NCBI RefSeq assembly: GCF_000002075.1
Contig: NW_004797305.1
Span: 1,342,153-1,406,152 of the forward strand
Source: Aplysia californica
Taxonomy: Eukaryota > Mollusca > Gastropoda > Aplysiida > Aplysiidae
DNA: 64,000 nt
Reading direction: 5' to 3'
Under the pieces are notes generated by a model that made no database searches, had not been told where the DNA came from, and saw only the letters and a program-made list of their open reading frames with translations. Position numbers and translations under genes: made by a program. Shown here in pieces: positions 1 through 13,800 of this stretch; within the stretch, counting starts at the first letter, position 1; every line of letters begins with the position of its first letter.

Positions 1-92
1 TGCTATTCATACCCTGCAAAGCCCATAACAGCCAATGGTTACAAGTGATGAGATTTAAGATTGTGTTCGGGTCATATGGTTGGGTTTTTGGG

Positions 93-300
93 GGGGCAGG
101 ACACATTAAACATTTTCAGTTGGTAGGAAATTTTGAATTTTGCATTTGTGGTGACCGAAGGCTACTCTTATCGATTTTAGACTACCAAGGCATCTTTAAC
201 GTACGCATCTTGCACAGGGGACCATCTAGATTTTTCGCCCTTATCTGGGACGGCTAGGTGTAGATCTTTCCTACTAGAAGATCAAGGGTGTGGCTGAAAG
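93..300 (-). repeat. Fragment of a tRNA-type SINE (middle domain, reversed)
   Basis: Read on the minus strand, this matches the middle of the full-length SINE at 14859-15391, including shared stretches such as GGTGTAGATCTTTCCTAC and ATCGATTTTAGACTACCAAG when written on the plus strand. The tRNA-like head and the 3' tail are not present, so it is a truncated or older copy. It lies in an intron of, or upstream of, the first WDR75 exon in the window. Confidence 0.75.
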
Positions 301-979
301 ACTGAAGTGAGAAGGAGCCAAGGAGTAGCAGTAGAAAAGCTGCAGAAATAGCAGAGGTGCTTGAACTTTGGTTTATTCTTGATCTTCAATTGGTCTTGTT
401 TGAGTGGAATAAGAGAATGGTTGGGGGGTAATCAATACATTAATACGATTCCTCCAACTTGGTAGAGAATAGGTTATAAAAATACAATTTAGACGAACCT
501 TGGAGATTTCACATTTCTTGTTTCATGATCATTTTGGAGGATTCCCCCCCCCCCCCCCCCCCCTCATATTGGGTCATTGGGTCTTTAAAAAAGATAAAAA
601 TAAACTAAAGTTCTTCATATGAAAGTGGTTTTGTAAGGGCAGCTGAAATGTCAATTTTCCCTGTGGGCAGACCAAGACTAGATTGCTTGTGGAAAGCAAC
701 TGGATCTGCCCAGGTGGGGGAGTTGATTTTGCGTATCTCCCCTCAGTGCCTTGAGATTTCTGAGAACTGATGAGCAGAGATTTGTGTTTATGATTGAGTA
801 ATTTATTTGTGGCCTAATGAATAATGGCACAATGGGTCCAGGCTATAACAGGACTGCAGAGACTGCAGTGATTTCCCTTTTATAGCTTAATCCTAGTATT
901 AGACAGGGATCAGGTTAACTAATACTGTAACTAATGATTAACTAATGGGATCTTTTTCATTACATAAATTACTCACTTC
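301..979. other. Non-coding intron stretch with poly-C tract
   Basis: No exon or recognised repeat was found. A run of 20 C residues sits at 544-563. The stretch most likely belongs to the intron before the first WDR75 exon of this window. Confidence 0.5.
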
Positions 980-1187
980 AATTTATCTGTTATTGCTCCT
1001 TTCTTTTCCACTTATATTTTGTTCTCTTTATCTTTCTTTTTCTAATATACGTTAGAGTTTTAATCTCATTGATGTTCAATAGGAATTTATCTGTTATTGC
1101 TCCTTTCTTTTCCACTTATATTTTGTTCTCTTTATCTTTCTTTTTCTAATATACCTTAGAGTCTTAATCTCATGGATGTTAAATAGG
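980..1187. repeat. Tandem duplication of a 104-bp unit
   Basis: Copy one is 980-1083 and copy two is 1084-1187. Both begin AATTTATCTGTTATTGCTCC and run through a pyrimidine-rich stretch to a shared end near CAATAGG/AAATAGG. They differ at only about five positions, so the duplication is recent. It is intronic and not coding. Confidence 0.9.
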
Positions 1188-1818
1188 AATCATTTGAACT
1201 GCACAGGTACAGTAATATATTATCTGCACTTTACAACTATTCTTAATTGAATAGTTACCACAGTTTGGAAAAGGAACACACATAGATCTGGAGTAGATCT
1301 AGAGCCCAGTGCCTGCTTTTCATTCAGTCTTTGATTTATTCCTGTCACAAGTCTTGCCACCCCACTGGGAGTCAATAGGACGATGTGGCGCCATATCAAG
1401 ATCATGTCAAATCAGTGACACTATTATTTGTATGGACACCAACGTACAGCCAGTTTTCCCCCTCCTCCCCTGGGTACACAGTATGACAAATCATTAAACT
1501 TGTAGATACACAATCAGCTCATGCCATACAGTGGGTCACACAGGTGCTATTGGCCTGCTGGATGTTGTTTCACTTCACTTAAAAATAAATTATTTTTGTT
1601 AATTTGGTTAAGGATTTTTGTCAATGGACCGCTGTTCAAGCCGAGCATGCCTCTCCAAATACCTGCTATAAAAGTACTTTTTTTTAACCATACATTATGA
1701 CAAATTGGACTTGGGATTTATGAGCCTGCTATGGCCGAAATTCTATTATAACTGAGACTTATAAGTTGGGCTCACTGTGTTAGTTAAACTCCTTACTACT
1801 TTTTCTCTGGCATTGTAG

Positions 1819-4800
1819 GTTCAAATCTTCTAAGCGGAGGCCACGAGTGTGTGTTGGTCAAGTGGCAAATGTCAAACACAAATCTGAAGGACTTCAAGCC
1901 TCGGATGGGAGCACCCCTCACCAAAATACTTTGTTCTCCAGACGGAACATTCTATGCCACAGAACACTCTGATAATGGTAAGTTTTCAGTGCTTTTTTAA
2001 AATGCATTCAGTTTGGGATTGGACTTGCAGAATTGATAAAGAGGTAAATTCATAGTATTTGACAATTGAACAAGGGAAAGAGGCCAGCTTGCTGCTCAGT
2101 CAAACTAGTGTCATCATGGACTGGTGCATGGGAAATATTTGATTTATTGTGATGTATGGTCCGATTGGAGAAACAATGATCTTGTGGAAATTGGAGGATG
2201 GTGGAAGGGGACTAAGAAGTATAATGGCTGAGTAAGACTAAGAGAAATGGATCAGATTGGTTGTGAATGCCAGGTTACAATGCTCAATACGATAATTGTC
2301 TTATTTTTGCGTTCTCCTTTTTTTTCTCTTTTTTTTAAAGTTTCTGACTGGTGGTCCTTTGAAAACTTGTTCTCATCCTGTTGGATGAATTGAGCTCACT
2401 CTTTTGGTTTGCTCTTATACGTATTGATATTTTGGTATTTCTCAGCGGTACAACTGTCGAACATCAGCATGAAGGTTCTCCAAGTGTACCGCGGCCTGAC
2501 ACGGGGGAACATGGGTCTCTCCTCGGACAAAAACCCAATTCCTTGTGGACTGAAGTTTGACCATAGGTCCCAAGCATTGGTCACTAATGGTCTTCCAGGT
2601 CACCTGCAGTTTTACTCTCTGGCTCTCAACAGGCAGCTTTTCAATGTAAGTTTGTTGAATGTTTGTTCCCTCTCAGTGCTGGACTCTTCTATATATGAAT
2701 TTTTTTTCTTTTTTTTTTTTTCTTATGTAAACACTTGTGGGATCTTTTATGTTGAGAAATTGAGTTGAGGTTTGGTGTGCCAGTGTGTTATGAAATTCTG
2801 TTTCTTGTACGGTGTCAGATTTTTGCAGTTATATGTTCATTTCATGTTCCTCAGAAGTGATTTTTTTATATTATATTGCTTCAAATAAGTCTCCAGCCTT
2901 CAAAGTAATCATCTTTTGCGGATTGAATAAAAATCTTTTTGCAAGTCTTTTTTCATTTGAGTATAACCAGATGGGTGGTTGGCGGGTGCACTGGTGTGGT
3001 TTGTTCCTTCTTTCCTTTCAAACAAGTATCATCTTTATCTCTCTTCCTTCTTTTTTATGTTTGTTACTCTCTTGTAACACCTCTAATCTTCGGCACTAAT
3101 ATGGCCTTATTGTGTTGCAAGTGCCATTAAAACTAAAACAAGTAAAACCAGAAATCTGTTGGGTTCCTTATGCAATATAAACCAAAGCAATGTAGAAACT
3201 TTCATTTCTGTAAGAATTTCCATTTTGGTTTTTTTTCAGCTGGACATTGTGGGTCAGAATTACATATCTCCTGAGAATATTGAGAGACCCAAGGTGGTCA
3301 CAGAAGTGATAGCAGCGGCTGTCAGTGGGTCCGGTGAATGGCTGGCCACTTTTGAGTCATGGGACGATGGACTTTTCACCCCGGAGCTGAGACTCAAGTT
3401 CTGGTCTTGGAGCACAGAGGCACAGACGTAAGTGTTTGGAAGTTTATAAACCTCTCAGATTATGCTGACTTTCGCAGTTAATCTTTCCTGGTTTCTGTAA
3501 TATTCTTCCAAAGAACCTGTTCAAAATAAAAGCACACATAAAACCTTAGTTTGATCTGAGAGAGAAGTATTATTTTCTCAATGCCCCACTACATAGTTAA
3601 CAAATGTGAATGTTCTCTTCAAGGCAGGGGAAGACTGTTAAATCAAAAATTGTTACGGCATGTTCAGAGAACGGATTAGGATATGAGGAGTGAGTTTGGC
3701 AGTTTGGACGTGTAGCCTTCTCATCCTTTCTCTGTCATTGATGCCCCGGCTTAAAACAGGGTTTCCACTCAAAAGTGACCAGCCATATGTTGAAGAAAAG
3801 CTGTGAATTACATTTTTAGATTTCCCTGTTGAGAAAACACCATGAAAAATGGATGAAAAGGGAACTGAATGGAAGAAAGCAGGGGAATCAAAGGGCTGTC
3901 CATCAGTACAAATTTGGCAGAATTGTTGCCCATGGTTTTTTGGGGTTTTTTCAATTTTATGAAAATACGATTGTTACACCTTGATTCTGATTTTTTATAA
4001 ATTTAGTGGCCACTTGGCCTCACCAACCCATCCTTACCTGCTCAGTGTATAAGGAAGAAAAACAATCAGACCTTGACGGTCTGTCACTCTGTCATGTGTA
4101 GTCGTCCAACTTTAACACCATCTGTGTACAAAGCCCTTGTAGTCGCTTAGTGCCACTTTGCCCTTTAAAAAAACAGAGCCTCAACTCTTTAAGAGAAAAA
4201 AATTCTATTGGAAAATTTGTACAGTAGTCTCCGCCTAAGATCCCGGTGCTCGGGAGCAAGGAAATGCGGGATCTTAGGCGAACCGGGATCTTAACCGATG
4301 AACGCAGGGAAGAATCTATGGTGACCCATGCTAAGGCTCACAATAGGTACAATAGTCTCCCTCCATTCTAACATGAACTGACTTGACCGCTTGGTGGGTT
4401 TATGACGTATGACGAGCAAAGAGTGGTTAACCTTGGTGAACTATCACAGTGCATAGTGGGATGAGGCGTGCCATTTTCACTTTTTATCCTATCATGAGTC
4501 TCAAGATCCCCCCCCCCCCCCCCAACCGCCTTTGTCGTTACACACCATTACGTTATGAACACACCAATTAAAATTCAGTCTGTCTCGCAAATTCGGGAGT
4601 AGAGACAACTTCTGCAATGGTCAGGGAAGAGTTTACAGTTCAATGTGATCCCGCCTGGAGCGAACGTGTAGGCCATGCCCACCCAGCGAGTGATGTAAGT
4701 TTAGGGGGAGAGCTCAGGTGTGAGTGCGATGCGTGGGGAAAACAGTGTCGGTCAGTTCACACCCCGGTGTGATCCGGTCTGGGGCAAACATTGTATCGCT

Positions 4801-7800
4801 TCATCGAGTTTTACAACGTGTATGTGATCACATTCACGATAGTGGCTGATCTTTGACGCAACGGACAGTTTATTGATCTCAACTTTTCACTCTTGGTTGA
4901 TCGGCTGTCCCGCCCGGGTTTTTGTTCCGCAAATTATGATCTGAAATGCGGGATCTTAGCCGAATGTAGACCTTCAGAGTGAATCAGAGCGGGATCTTAG
5001 GGGTGACTTTTGTATAGTAAAAATTTTGTTTTCTTAAAACAGCGGGATCTTAAGCGAACCGGGACCGTAAGCGGTGGGATCTTAGGCGGAGACTACTGTA
5101 CTACTTTTAAAAAACTTGAACAAATAAAAGTTACGTTAAGTTTCAAAATTGGGCAAGGTTAAGAGCTCAAAAATGATCCCAAAATTGCAAAAATTAGTTC
5201 ATGCTTGAATATTATTATTTTTTAGTGACTTTTGTACTTTTCAGTTTGCATTTTCTTTGAATTTCAGGTACTCTCTGAACACTACAGTGGAGGGTCCTCA
5301 TGATGGCAAAGTGAAGAGGATGATTTTCCGCCCTCAGTCTGAGCTCAACCTGTCTCTAGTCACAATTGGCTCGGACTGCTGCTTCAAACTATGGACATTG
5401 GTGGATGACACAGATATTTACAGTGAGTGAGCTCCACAATTGTGTCCACTTCTTGCTATATTTTGGCGTTCCTTTAGTGGATCTGTGTGGGCCCTGATAC
5501 AGATTTGTAAAGAAGGTGATGCGGCCAATAAACTATCCACTGTGAAAGTATAGTATCGGGTTTGGAATATTTTACAGTATAAATCTTGAAATAAGAATTG
5601 AAGCTCCAATTATACATATTTGGGCAAAGATTTTGTCTTGCTTTGTTGGTGTGATTCAAGACATTATTATGTGTGTGAGGCGCGCAAAGTGCTTTTAGAA
5701 TGATCTTATTTTGTGATGGCCTGGGAAGTCAGGTGGAAAGCGCATGGCTGTTAGCGGAAAAACAGCCTGCAGCAAATCATAGAATATTGGTTTCTTGTCG
5801 TTTTCAAATTCTATTGTTTTCATTTCTTTGATAAAAAAAAAAAAAATTATAATGATAATGTGTGAACCGCAGTAGTTTGGATGTGTGGTTAAAATAATGG
5901 TCTTATAATGTTCACTTTCTGTCTTTAGCTTTGTCAGTTAAGTTGATGATAATTCTGCAGCGTACAGTGCTTAGAGCCTTCTAGGGATCAGGTGCTTTTT
6001 AAAGTTGTTAGGTACCCTTTGACTTTCCTTACAAATGAAATACGTCTTTGTATCAAAAGAAATTATTGAATGTTAGTTTCCATGTATTAAATGGAAAGAA
6101 GTGGACACAATATGTTTCGTCAAGTTTAGAAGCTTGTTTTCTCTACAGCAGTAGATGTTAATACTTTCTGATAATAAGTGTACTTGGTTAAAAGGTGAGC
6201 TTTACTAGTTTTGTACTTTGTTGAAAGCCTCTTTAAAAATACAATATTGCCCTCAAATAACCTTCTAAATAATTTCATTCCATGACATAAGTTAAGCATT
6301 TTTCAGGTTGTTGCTCCATATTGTTCCCAACCTCATTTAGGTATAACTTGGTTGTGTACTAGGATGTTTTGAAATGTTTGAGTGTGGCTATGAATATGTG
6401 CTGACTATTGAGTTTATGTTCATAAAATTCTGATGTATCCTTTCCCAGGAAGCAATGTGAGGTGGGACTGTGAGTCTGTCGGTTTTTACCGTGGCATGGA
6501 AGTGTCTTGTGCAGATTTCTCTCAGGATGCCACTGCACTTGCTGTGGGGTTTGAACACCTGGTCACCCTGTGGGATCCCGACAACAACATCGTGCAGGCA
6601 ACCGTCTCAAACTCTCTTCCAGAGAGAGAACCAATCAGGTAGCACAAGTTTGTGTGGTTGAATTTTATTGAAAATAATCATTATCAAACAATTGATAGGA
6701 TACCAGTATGGTTGGAAGAGAATCCTAGAATTAATTGTGGGGGGGGGGGGAAAAAAGATTACCTCATGTGCACAACATTGTCCTTTGTTGAACTTGTTTT
6801 TGACATTAGTAATGTGCAATGTCTAGTGGCTCAGATTTTTTTAATCGTCACTTCACCTAGTGTGTTGGTATAATAGCCCAAGAATGAATGGTGTAGGCTT
6901 TTGCTCTTTTCAATATCTGTTGCTGAGTATAGCAAGCATTTTTATTCAATTTAATTTCCATTATAAGACACTTAGGATTCTTGACTGACTGCAGATATAA
7001 CTTATGGCACCTTGCCGTTCTATTCAAAGATTTAAACCTACTGTTTTAAAATCTTCTGTCATGTAATGGCAAAGTCATCATTATTTGTTTTCTTCATGTC
7101 TTTTCTTTTTTAGTCACATTCTGTTTGGTAACAAGCAATGTTCCCATCTCCTGGTTGTTGCTACGACAAAAACTTTACTTGTCTGGGATCTGCTGACTCT
7201 TACTGGTAAGATGTTTGTTTTCATTTTCATAATGTCTGAATCCTAAAACATGGTTTTTTATTTTGATTGAACTTACTTTATAAGAAAAAGATTGTTTAAG
7301 AACATTTTCTATTGGCTTGGAGTATTTGACACTTCAGATGTGTTGAGGGGATTCCTGAAGAGTGAGTGAAATTCTTCTTCTCATAAAATAAGAGTGTTGG
7401 CCTTTAACATATTTGAAACAAAAAATGTTGTCACATGTTTGTTAAAAGATACTTGATGGTTGTTTGAAAAATTTTTTACAAACTGATTCATTTCAGTGCA
7501 ATGGAAACTGCCATCTGCTAACATCACTTCGCTTTTCCGCGACCCAGCATCTGATCTGATGGCATTTGTTTCAGCCGGTGCATCATGTGAGTATTGATGG
7601 TGCTTCTCATAACTGGTTGATCATTTGTTTTTTGTTTTTTTCTTTTTCCTTGAGGAAATGGAAGTGTGCATTCTCTTTTGCATTAGGGCACTGTTGGTTT
7701 AGTATATTATGTGTCATGCTAGACTGTAGTGCTTTGCCTTCTTATTTGTGCATTCTAAGATTTGGGTTCTTTCTGGATTTTTCATGGCATTGCCTTTGCT

Positions 7801-10800
7801 CAGTCCAATTAGAGTTTGATATTAAATCAGAGGGCCTGTCTCTTGAATGGCCTTGAATGTTGAGCATGAAAACATATTCAACTGTTTCTTTCTGTCTAAT
7901 AGTTTTTGGCTGAGTGTCTTATAATTTTTGACTGAGGTGTTCATCGGGGACCGCTCTGATGTTCCTGTTTCTCCAACTTTTGATTAACCCTTTTTAAGCC
8001 AATACTAGCCTGAACCGGTCTTCATGTCGTGTTGCCATATATGGGTTTACCCGCTGTAGAGCCATACTGGCTTTTCCCGGCCTGACACACCCGCCTTCAG
8101 TGTAGATTTAATATTAAGAACATTCCACTCTCAATTGAAATGCTGACGTCCTAGGTCTTTATATGTGGAATTTCATTGAAATATGTCGCTGATATCATAA
8201 TCTATTTAAGCAATTTCTTTGCTACACCCCCTGAACCTCTGAAAAACACTGTAGTACTTCGGTTTTGGGAAGCCATCCGCTGATCGCCATTTGGTTCTGT
8301 TGCGCTGACCTGCTGACCTATTCATGGTGCTAAGAAGGTTAATAAATGAGATGGATTGTTTCCCTCAATCATCTTTGATGTTGGTGACTCTTTCAAAGGT
8401 TTATGTTTTATTAATAGTGCTCCCATGTTTGAAGGAAATTAGACACACTGGAAGTCTTGTTTTTTGTGTTAGTATTGTGTTTCGTTCCTGACTCCACAAG
8501 AGTTAAGAATAGCATTTGCTGGATAAATACTAAGGCTGAAATAGTGATGCAACTGATACATGATCTGATTCACCCTTCTGGATAATGAGATGAAATGGCT
8601 TCTACTCTTTAGCTGGCGATAGTAGTAGTACCGTAGCATACTTGATTCCAAATGATTTTAGACTGGCATTTTTAAAGATATGGAGCTTGGAAAAGCTTAA
8701 TTTCCTTGTTTGTTTGGAATATTTTCAGTGAACGTTTTCAGCCCCCGCAACTCTACAATGATTTACCAACATGAGAATGTGAGCAGAAGTTGTGTTCTTG
8801 ATGCTCTATTCATCCCTGATGGACGTCACAGAGGGATTGCAGGCGTCGGTTGGCCTGGGACTTCTCAGATCTACATTTTCAATGCAGATGAGGAACTACT
8901 CACTCTTGATTACCCAAAGCAGCAGAAGAGCAGCGAAACACAGGCATGTGTTTGTAATGTTGTTGGCTGTTTGAGATGCTACGTCTGTGTTCTTGTACTT
9001 TGAATTTTAGATAGAGTCAAAATTGTCCAAGATGGCTAGGAGAAAAATGGTCCTCTTAGACGGGTGAACGTCTTGGACAGTGTCATTATAACAGGGCTGC
9101 CCGTCATTACGAATTTGTCGGAATTGTCACGATTTTAATTCAATTTTATGAACATACGATAAATACCCCCGAGTCCGGTTTTTAAAAATTTAGGCTACCC
9201 CTACACAGTCTACGTCAGTCAGGCGCAGATGTATACAGGGTGTCCAGCAAAGCAAGGTTGTAAAGTCATTTTAAAAAGTCGAAAATTCAGTGCCATGGTA
9301 GTAAATGTGATGTGGTGGAAGTAAACTGTCGTAAATTAAACCTGCGTATCACTTAGACCCAGGAATGCCAAGGGAATTTGAGGAAATCTGTAAATTGACC
9401 CGGAAAGTTCTAGAATATTTGAAAAGCAAATCCGATAAGGTCAGTAAGTTCATTTTCGCCAGTCACGAATGTGATATTTGTTTAGCTTTTCCTGATCTCA
9501 GAGTACGTTTGATGTGAACAGGCGGCTATGGCGACAGGCAGAAGTTTATGTGGCATCAAGGCTCGATCGAGAAAATGAAGATCTGCTTTCGTTAAGTCTA
9601 CCACCCAGAAATTTGCTGGCGATAGTATGATACGCAACATTTGTTACATGCTGGTTGTGCAGTATAAACGCTGTATCGATGTGCAAATGAAATTTAATCA
9701 ATACTCGAATTGGTCACTGTGCTGTCACTTGTTGAAAAAGATACAGCATCGTGTGAGTACCGGCGATTGTTGGGGTCACCAAAATTCATTCAAAGTCTAA
9801 GCGTTGGGAAGTATAGGATTACGAAAATGGGGGGGGGAGATTATTGATTTATCAAAAAATGAAATTTAAAGGTTTGCATAAGGTTGAAGTGAAGTTTATG
9901 ATACATTCAATTTGTTGAGTTGAATAGAGAACTACAAACTTGTATGCTGATGCTGAATGTGGCAGTCTAAGCATAAATACCCATCATTGTATGAGTCCTA
10001 TGGTCTCTTGGGTTGCAAAGCTGATCATGTGCTTTAACTTTCTCTGTGTGAATTGTTATGCTTGGAATTGATTAGATTGGATTAGATGAGTTGAGGGACA
10101 CATTTTTGCATATTATATGGTGACCTAGTGTAACTGTAGAAGCATGGACATGGCCAAAACATTCAGTGGTTCTCTACTGACGCTTACTCTCCCTGGTTCT
10201 TCTTGCAACATGAGCTGATTCTTTTATTTTAGATGTTTTCTATCCGCTGTCCCTTGGTAGAATGATAAGGCATGTCCCATCTATTCTGAAATTATCATCA
10301 TGTGCAGCGTGGACCTAGTGGTTGGCGGGTGCTCTGGTGTGGTTTGCTTCTATCAAACATCTATCGTCCTTATCTCCCCTTTTTCTTTTTTATGTTTGTT
10401 ACTCTCTTGTAACAACTCTAATCTTCTGGCGCTCATATGACTTTATGCAGCTGCATGCGCCGTAAAACCTCTACTAAAACTAAACTTAGTTTAGTTTAGC
10501 AAGATGACTACTACATAAGGACATATGAGCTCGCTAAATACTAGTTGGTTGCATTCATGACAATTTACGGCATGCCTTGATTTTATTCAATGTCAAGTTA
10601 GAAATTCTATTATAATTCTGATTTAAAAAACAATTATTTCGGCTACGTTTGATTAACATAACAATATTCATAATTATTGGCCTTTATAAAAATCAAGAAA
10701 TTTGGTGGGTTCAAGGACAGAGAACAAATCTTTGAAATTAGTACATTTAAAATATTTCCTTCGGGTCTCTCGAAAGTCTGGAAATTCTATCAGTATGTTT

Positions 10801-13800
10801 GTGTGTAATGGTAAAATCTGTATTTCATCCGTCACAAAAACGTTTCTCCTCTCCCTGCAGGAGATATTTATGGGTCAAGAGGCATATATATAGCACTGTG
10901 TATGTCAAGTCATTTTGTAGGCTACATTGTTTTTTCGGTGATACTCTGTTGCAGGTGAAAATCTCTCAGAATCTGCCTCAGTCTGCTGTGAGTGCCTTCC
11001 TGGCGGAGAAGATGGTGAGAGAAACAGGCGACAGTCGGGACAAGATTCCACTCAGCAGTCGCAACCAAGTGGATGATTCTTTCATATCAGTGGTGAGTGA
11101 TCAGCCTGGGTTTCTAAAATCGTAATGTATTATTATAGATCTTTACATCAGTGCTCACCAGATTACCTGTCAGTACTTATGGAAATGTACGCACCATCTC
11201 GTAATTTAAGATCTTCAAATGACCGTGAGCTCTGCATGCCTAGGTCCAGAACAAGGTTAGGTGAAAGGGCCTTTTCCATCTGTGCCCTAAAACTTTGGAA
11301 CAGTTTGGATTTAGATATAAAAATGTCTTTCAATTGATCAATTTAATTTAAATCAAAGTTGAGGACAGTCTTTTTCAGGAAAGTATATTTATAATGCTGG
11401 AACTGTATATCTGAAATATCTGTCAGTTTTTTTGTTTTTTTTTAAATGCATGTCGTAGTGGTACTGGGCTTTAGAGCTTTTGTGGGTGTGTGTGTTTGTT
11501 TTGTAAGTGCCACCGAGCACTTTTTGTGGATTCTGGCGCGTTATAAATTCATTTATTATTTTATTATTATTATTATTGGGGAGAGCTTGCAAATGAGTAG
11601 CCTGTATGTTCAATATTATTTTCATGAAAATTTAGCTGTCCAGGTTTTAAGGATTTTTTTTTACTTTTTTAATATTTTATAATTAACCTAATGTTTTAAG
11701 TCTTTTGTATGAAAAAAAGTATTTCTTGCTCCTGCTCCAATTTGATAATAAAGGATAAATGATACAGTACTGCTACGTCCTGCTTTTAGAGAATTCTTTA
11801 TTATCAAATTAATTACCTGTAAAATTTAACAAGCATTCTTTTTATGGATGAGATAAAATGAGATAAACTTTATTGATCTATGAGGGAAAATTTGAGTGGG
11901 TATAATGTATCGATACAAGTCACATTTATGTTCAATGATACACGTACAAGGATCTACGACTCGCTCACACGGGGAAGCCGAAATAGTGTGTTCATGGACA
12001 TACTATGAAAATTTCCACTCGCCGTTGCATGGATGCTAAGTATGATGTCACTTTGCAGTGAAGAGAGACAAATGGGCAAAAATTGCATACTCACAACTGG
12101 ATGACGAGTTTAATTTTTCCTAGTGTGCGTCAGTCTTCTTACTATAACCGCAATAGATGATGTTATGTTAGTAACTTTTTTTATCTGAAAGATGGAACAA
12201 AATCTGAAATTTTTAGTTTTGAATATATCTGTGGGCTTGGTTTGACTCTGGGTACCTGCTGTCTGGCATTCGGGGAAAAATTGTCCACTCCTGCCCTCTT
12301 TCATATCAGCCTGAGTTAATACAAAATGCCCCCTACTGTACTGTCCCAATTTCAGCAGTGGACCTTACAAGTTAAGGAATTTTTCACCAACTGTTGTAGT
12401 GTGTGCCGCACTGAAATGTGCCCATAATATACAGGAGAGAAAACGCGTGCGTAATTTTATAACTAATTAAGAGTTATGAGTGATTTTACGTGAAGTCTCA
12501 GGAAATAATAATTCCTCTTTTTTATTAATCTTTGGGCTTTCTTTTCTACTTCTAGGTTTGTTAACTCCGGACTGTTGATTTTTTTTCCTCTTTTCAAAAT
12601 TTCAGCTGCTGCATTCAAATGAGCCGGTGTCTTTGCATTGTGACCAATATTTGAAAAATCTGTTGGTGAAAAGGTTTGTAATTTTTCAGTACTCTTTTTA
12701 ATATTTAATATGTCTGCTTGTTAAACAGTTTAGAGCTACTATTACTTTTACAATTTGTTTATAGATTGTAAGACTGATGGCCCTCATGTTGTTGGGTGTT
12801 TTTTTACAGAGCTGACAGTTTTGTTTCTGTGTATCAAGAAGTATTGTTAAAAATTCAAGTAGAAAGTATCTTTTTAGTGTACCTAAAAATCAAGAAAGAT
12901 ATCCTCATAAAAATAAAGGATGCCATTTTGAGGAAGAGCATTATTAACACATTACACCTTCAGGGTTTGGACGGGAGGTCTTTTCTTAAATCCTAAGCAA
13001 GGGGAAGGAACCCACCTCCCGTGATTACAAGCATTTAAAAAATACTTTGTACTAAACAAATTGCAAAAATCCTGAAAAAATAACATCTAATGAAACGGAA
13101 CCCCCCCAAACTCTTGCTACAACATTTTCATCACTGTCTGACCCATCTGATGTGTCATTGCCTTGTTCTTGCTCAATTCCATCATTTTCTTTTTCAAACT
13201 CAACTGTGTTGCTTTTAAACAAGTTGAGACACCTTCGAAGTGTTGGAAATGCGATCGCACTTTGATCGGCTCTAACACTAAAACTACTGGTCCGAAAAGT
13301 TTCAGTATCAAACGGAAGAAGAAATGTTTTTCAATAACTATGTAAACCGAAATCTCAGCCCCAGAGTCTTGTCAAAGCGAGACTACATTGCTAAAGATGT
13401 GTAGTTGGAGCAGGCGAGTTAGGGGGGAGCGCGTATGGAAATTCTCGGGCGAGTTGGGGTGTAATGTGTTAATTTAAAATAAGGATTTCACTCATGTTTC
13501 TTCCTTTTATTGGTTAAAATGTAGATGATTATTTATTTTTTTATAGCTACCTATTTCTTCCTACTTGGGGTAAAAAAAAAAAATCCCCCCTTGGTACTAG
13601 TTGGCCTGTCTGTTGTACTCCTCAGAACCCAACTGCTCCCTAAGAATAGGATAAAGAAACTTGTCAGAGCAATTTAGTCTAAATGTGACGTAGAGATTGT
13701 GGATTTGAGTCTGATTGTTCATGAGAATTTTCTTATGAGGAGAACAAATAATCTTCAGGATTCTAGAAAAAGGACTAACAAGATTAGAGAGTACCTAAAA

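Noticed and set aside
12796-12996. Plus-strand open frame in a WDR75 intron
   Set aside because: AT-rich, overlaps the border of a TTAA element and shows no conserved motif.
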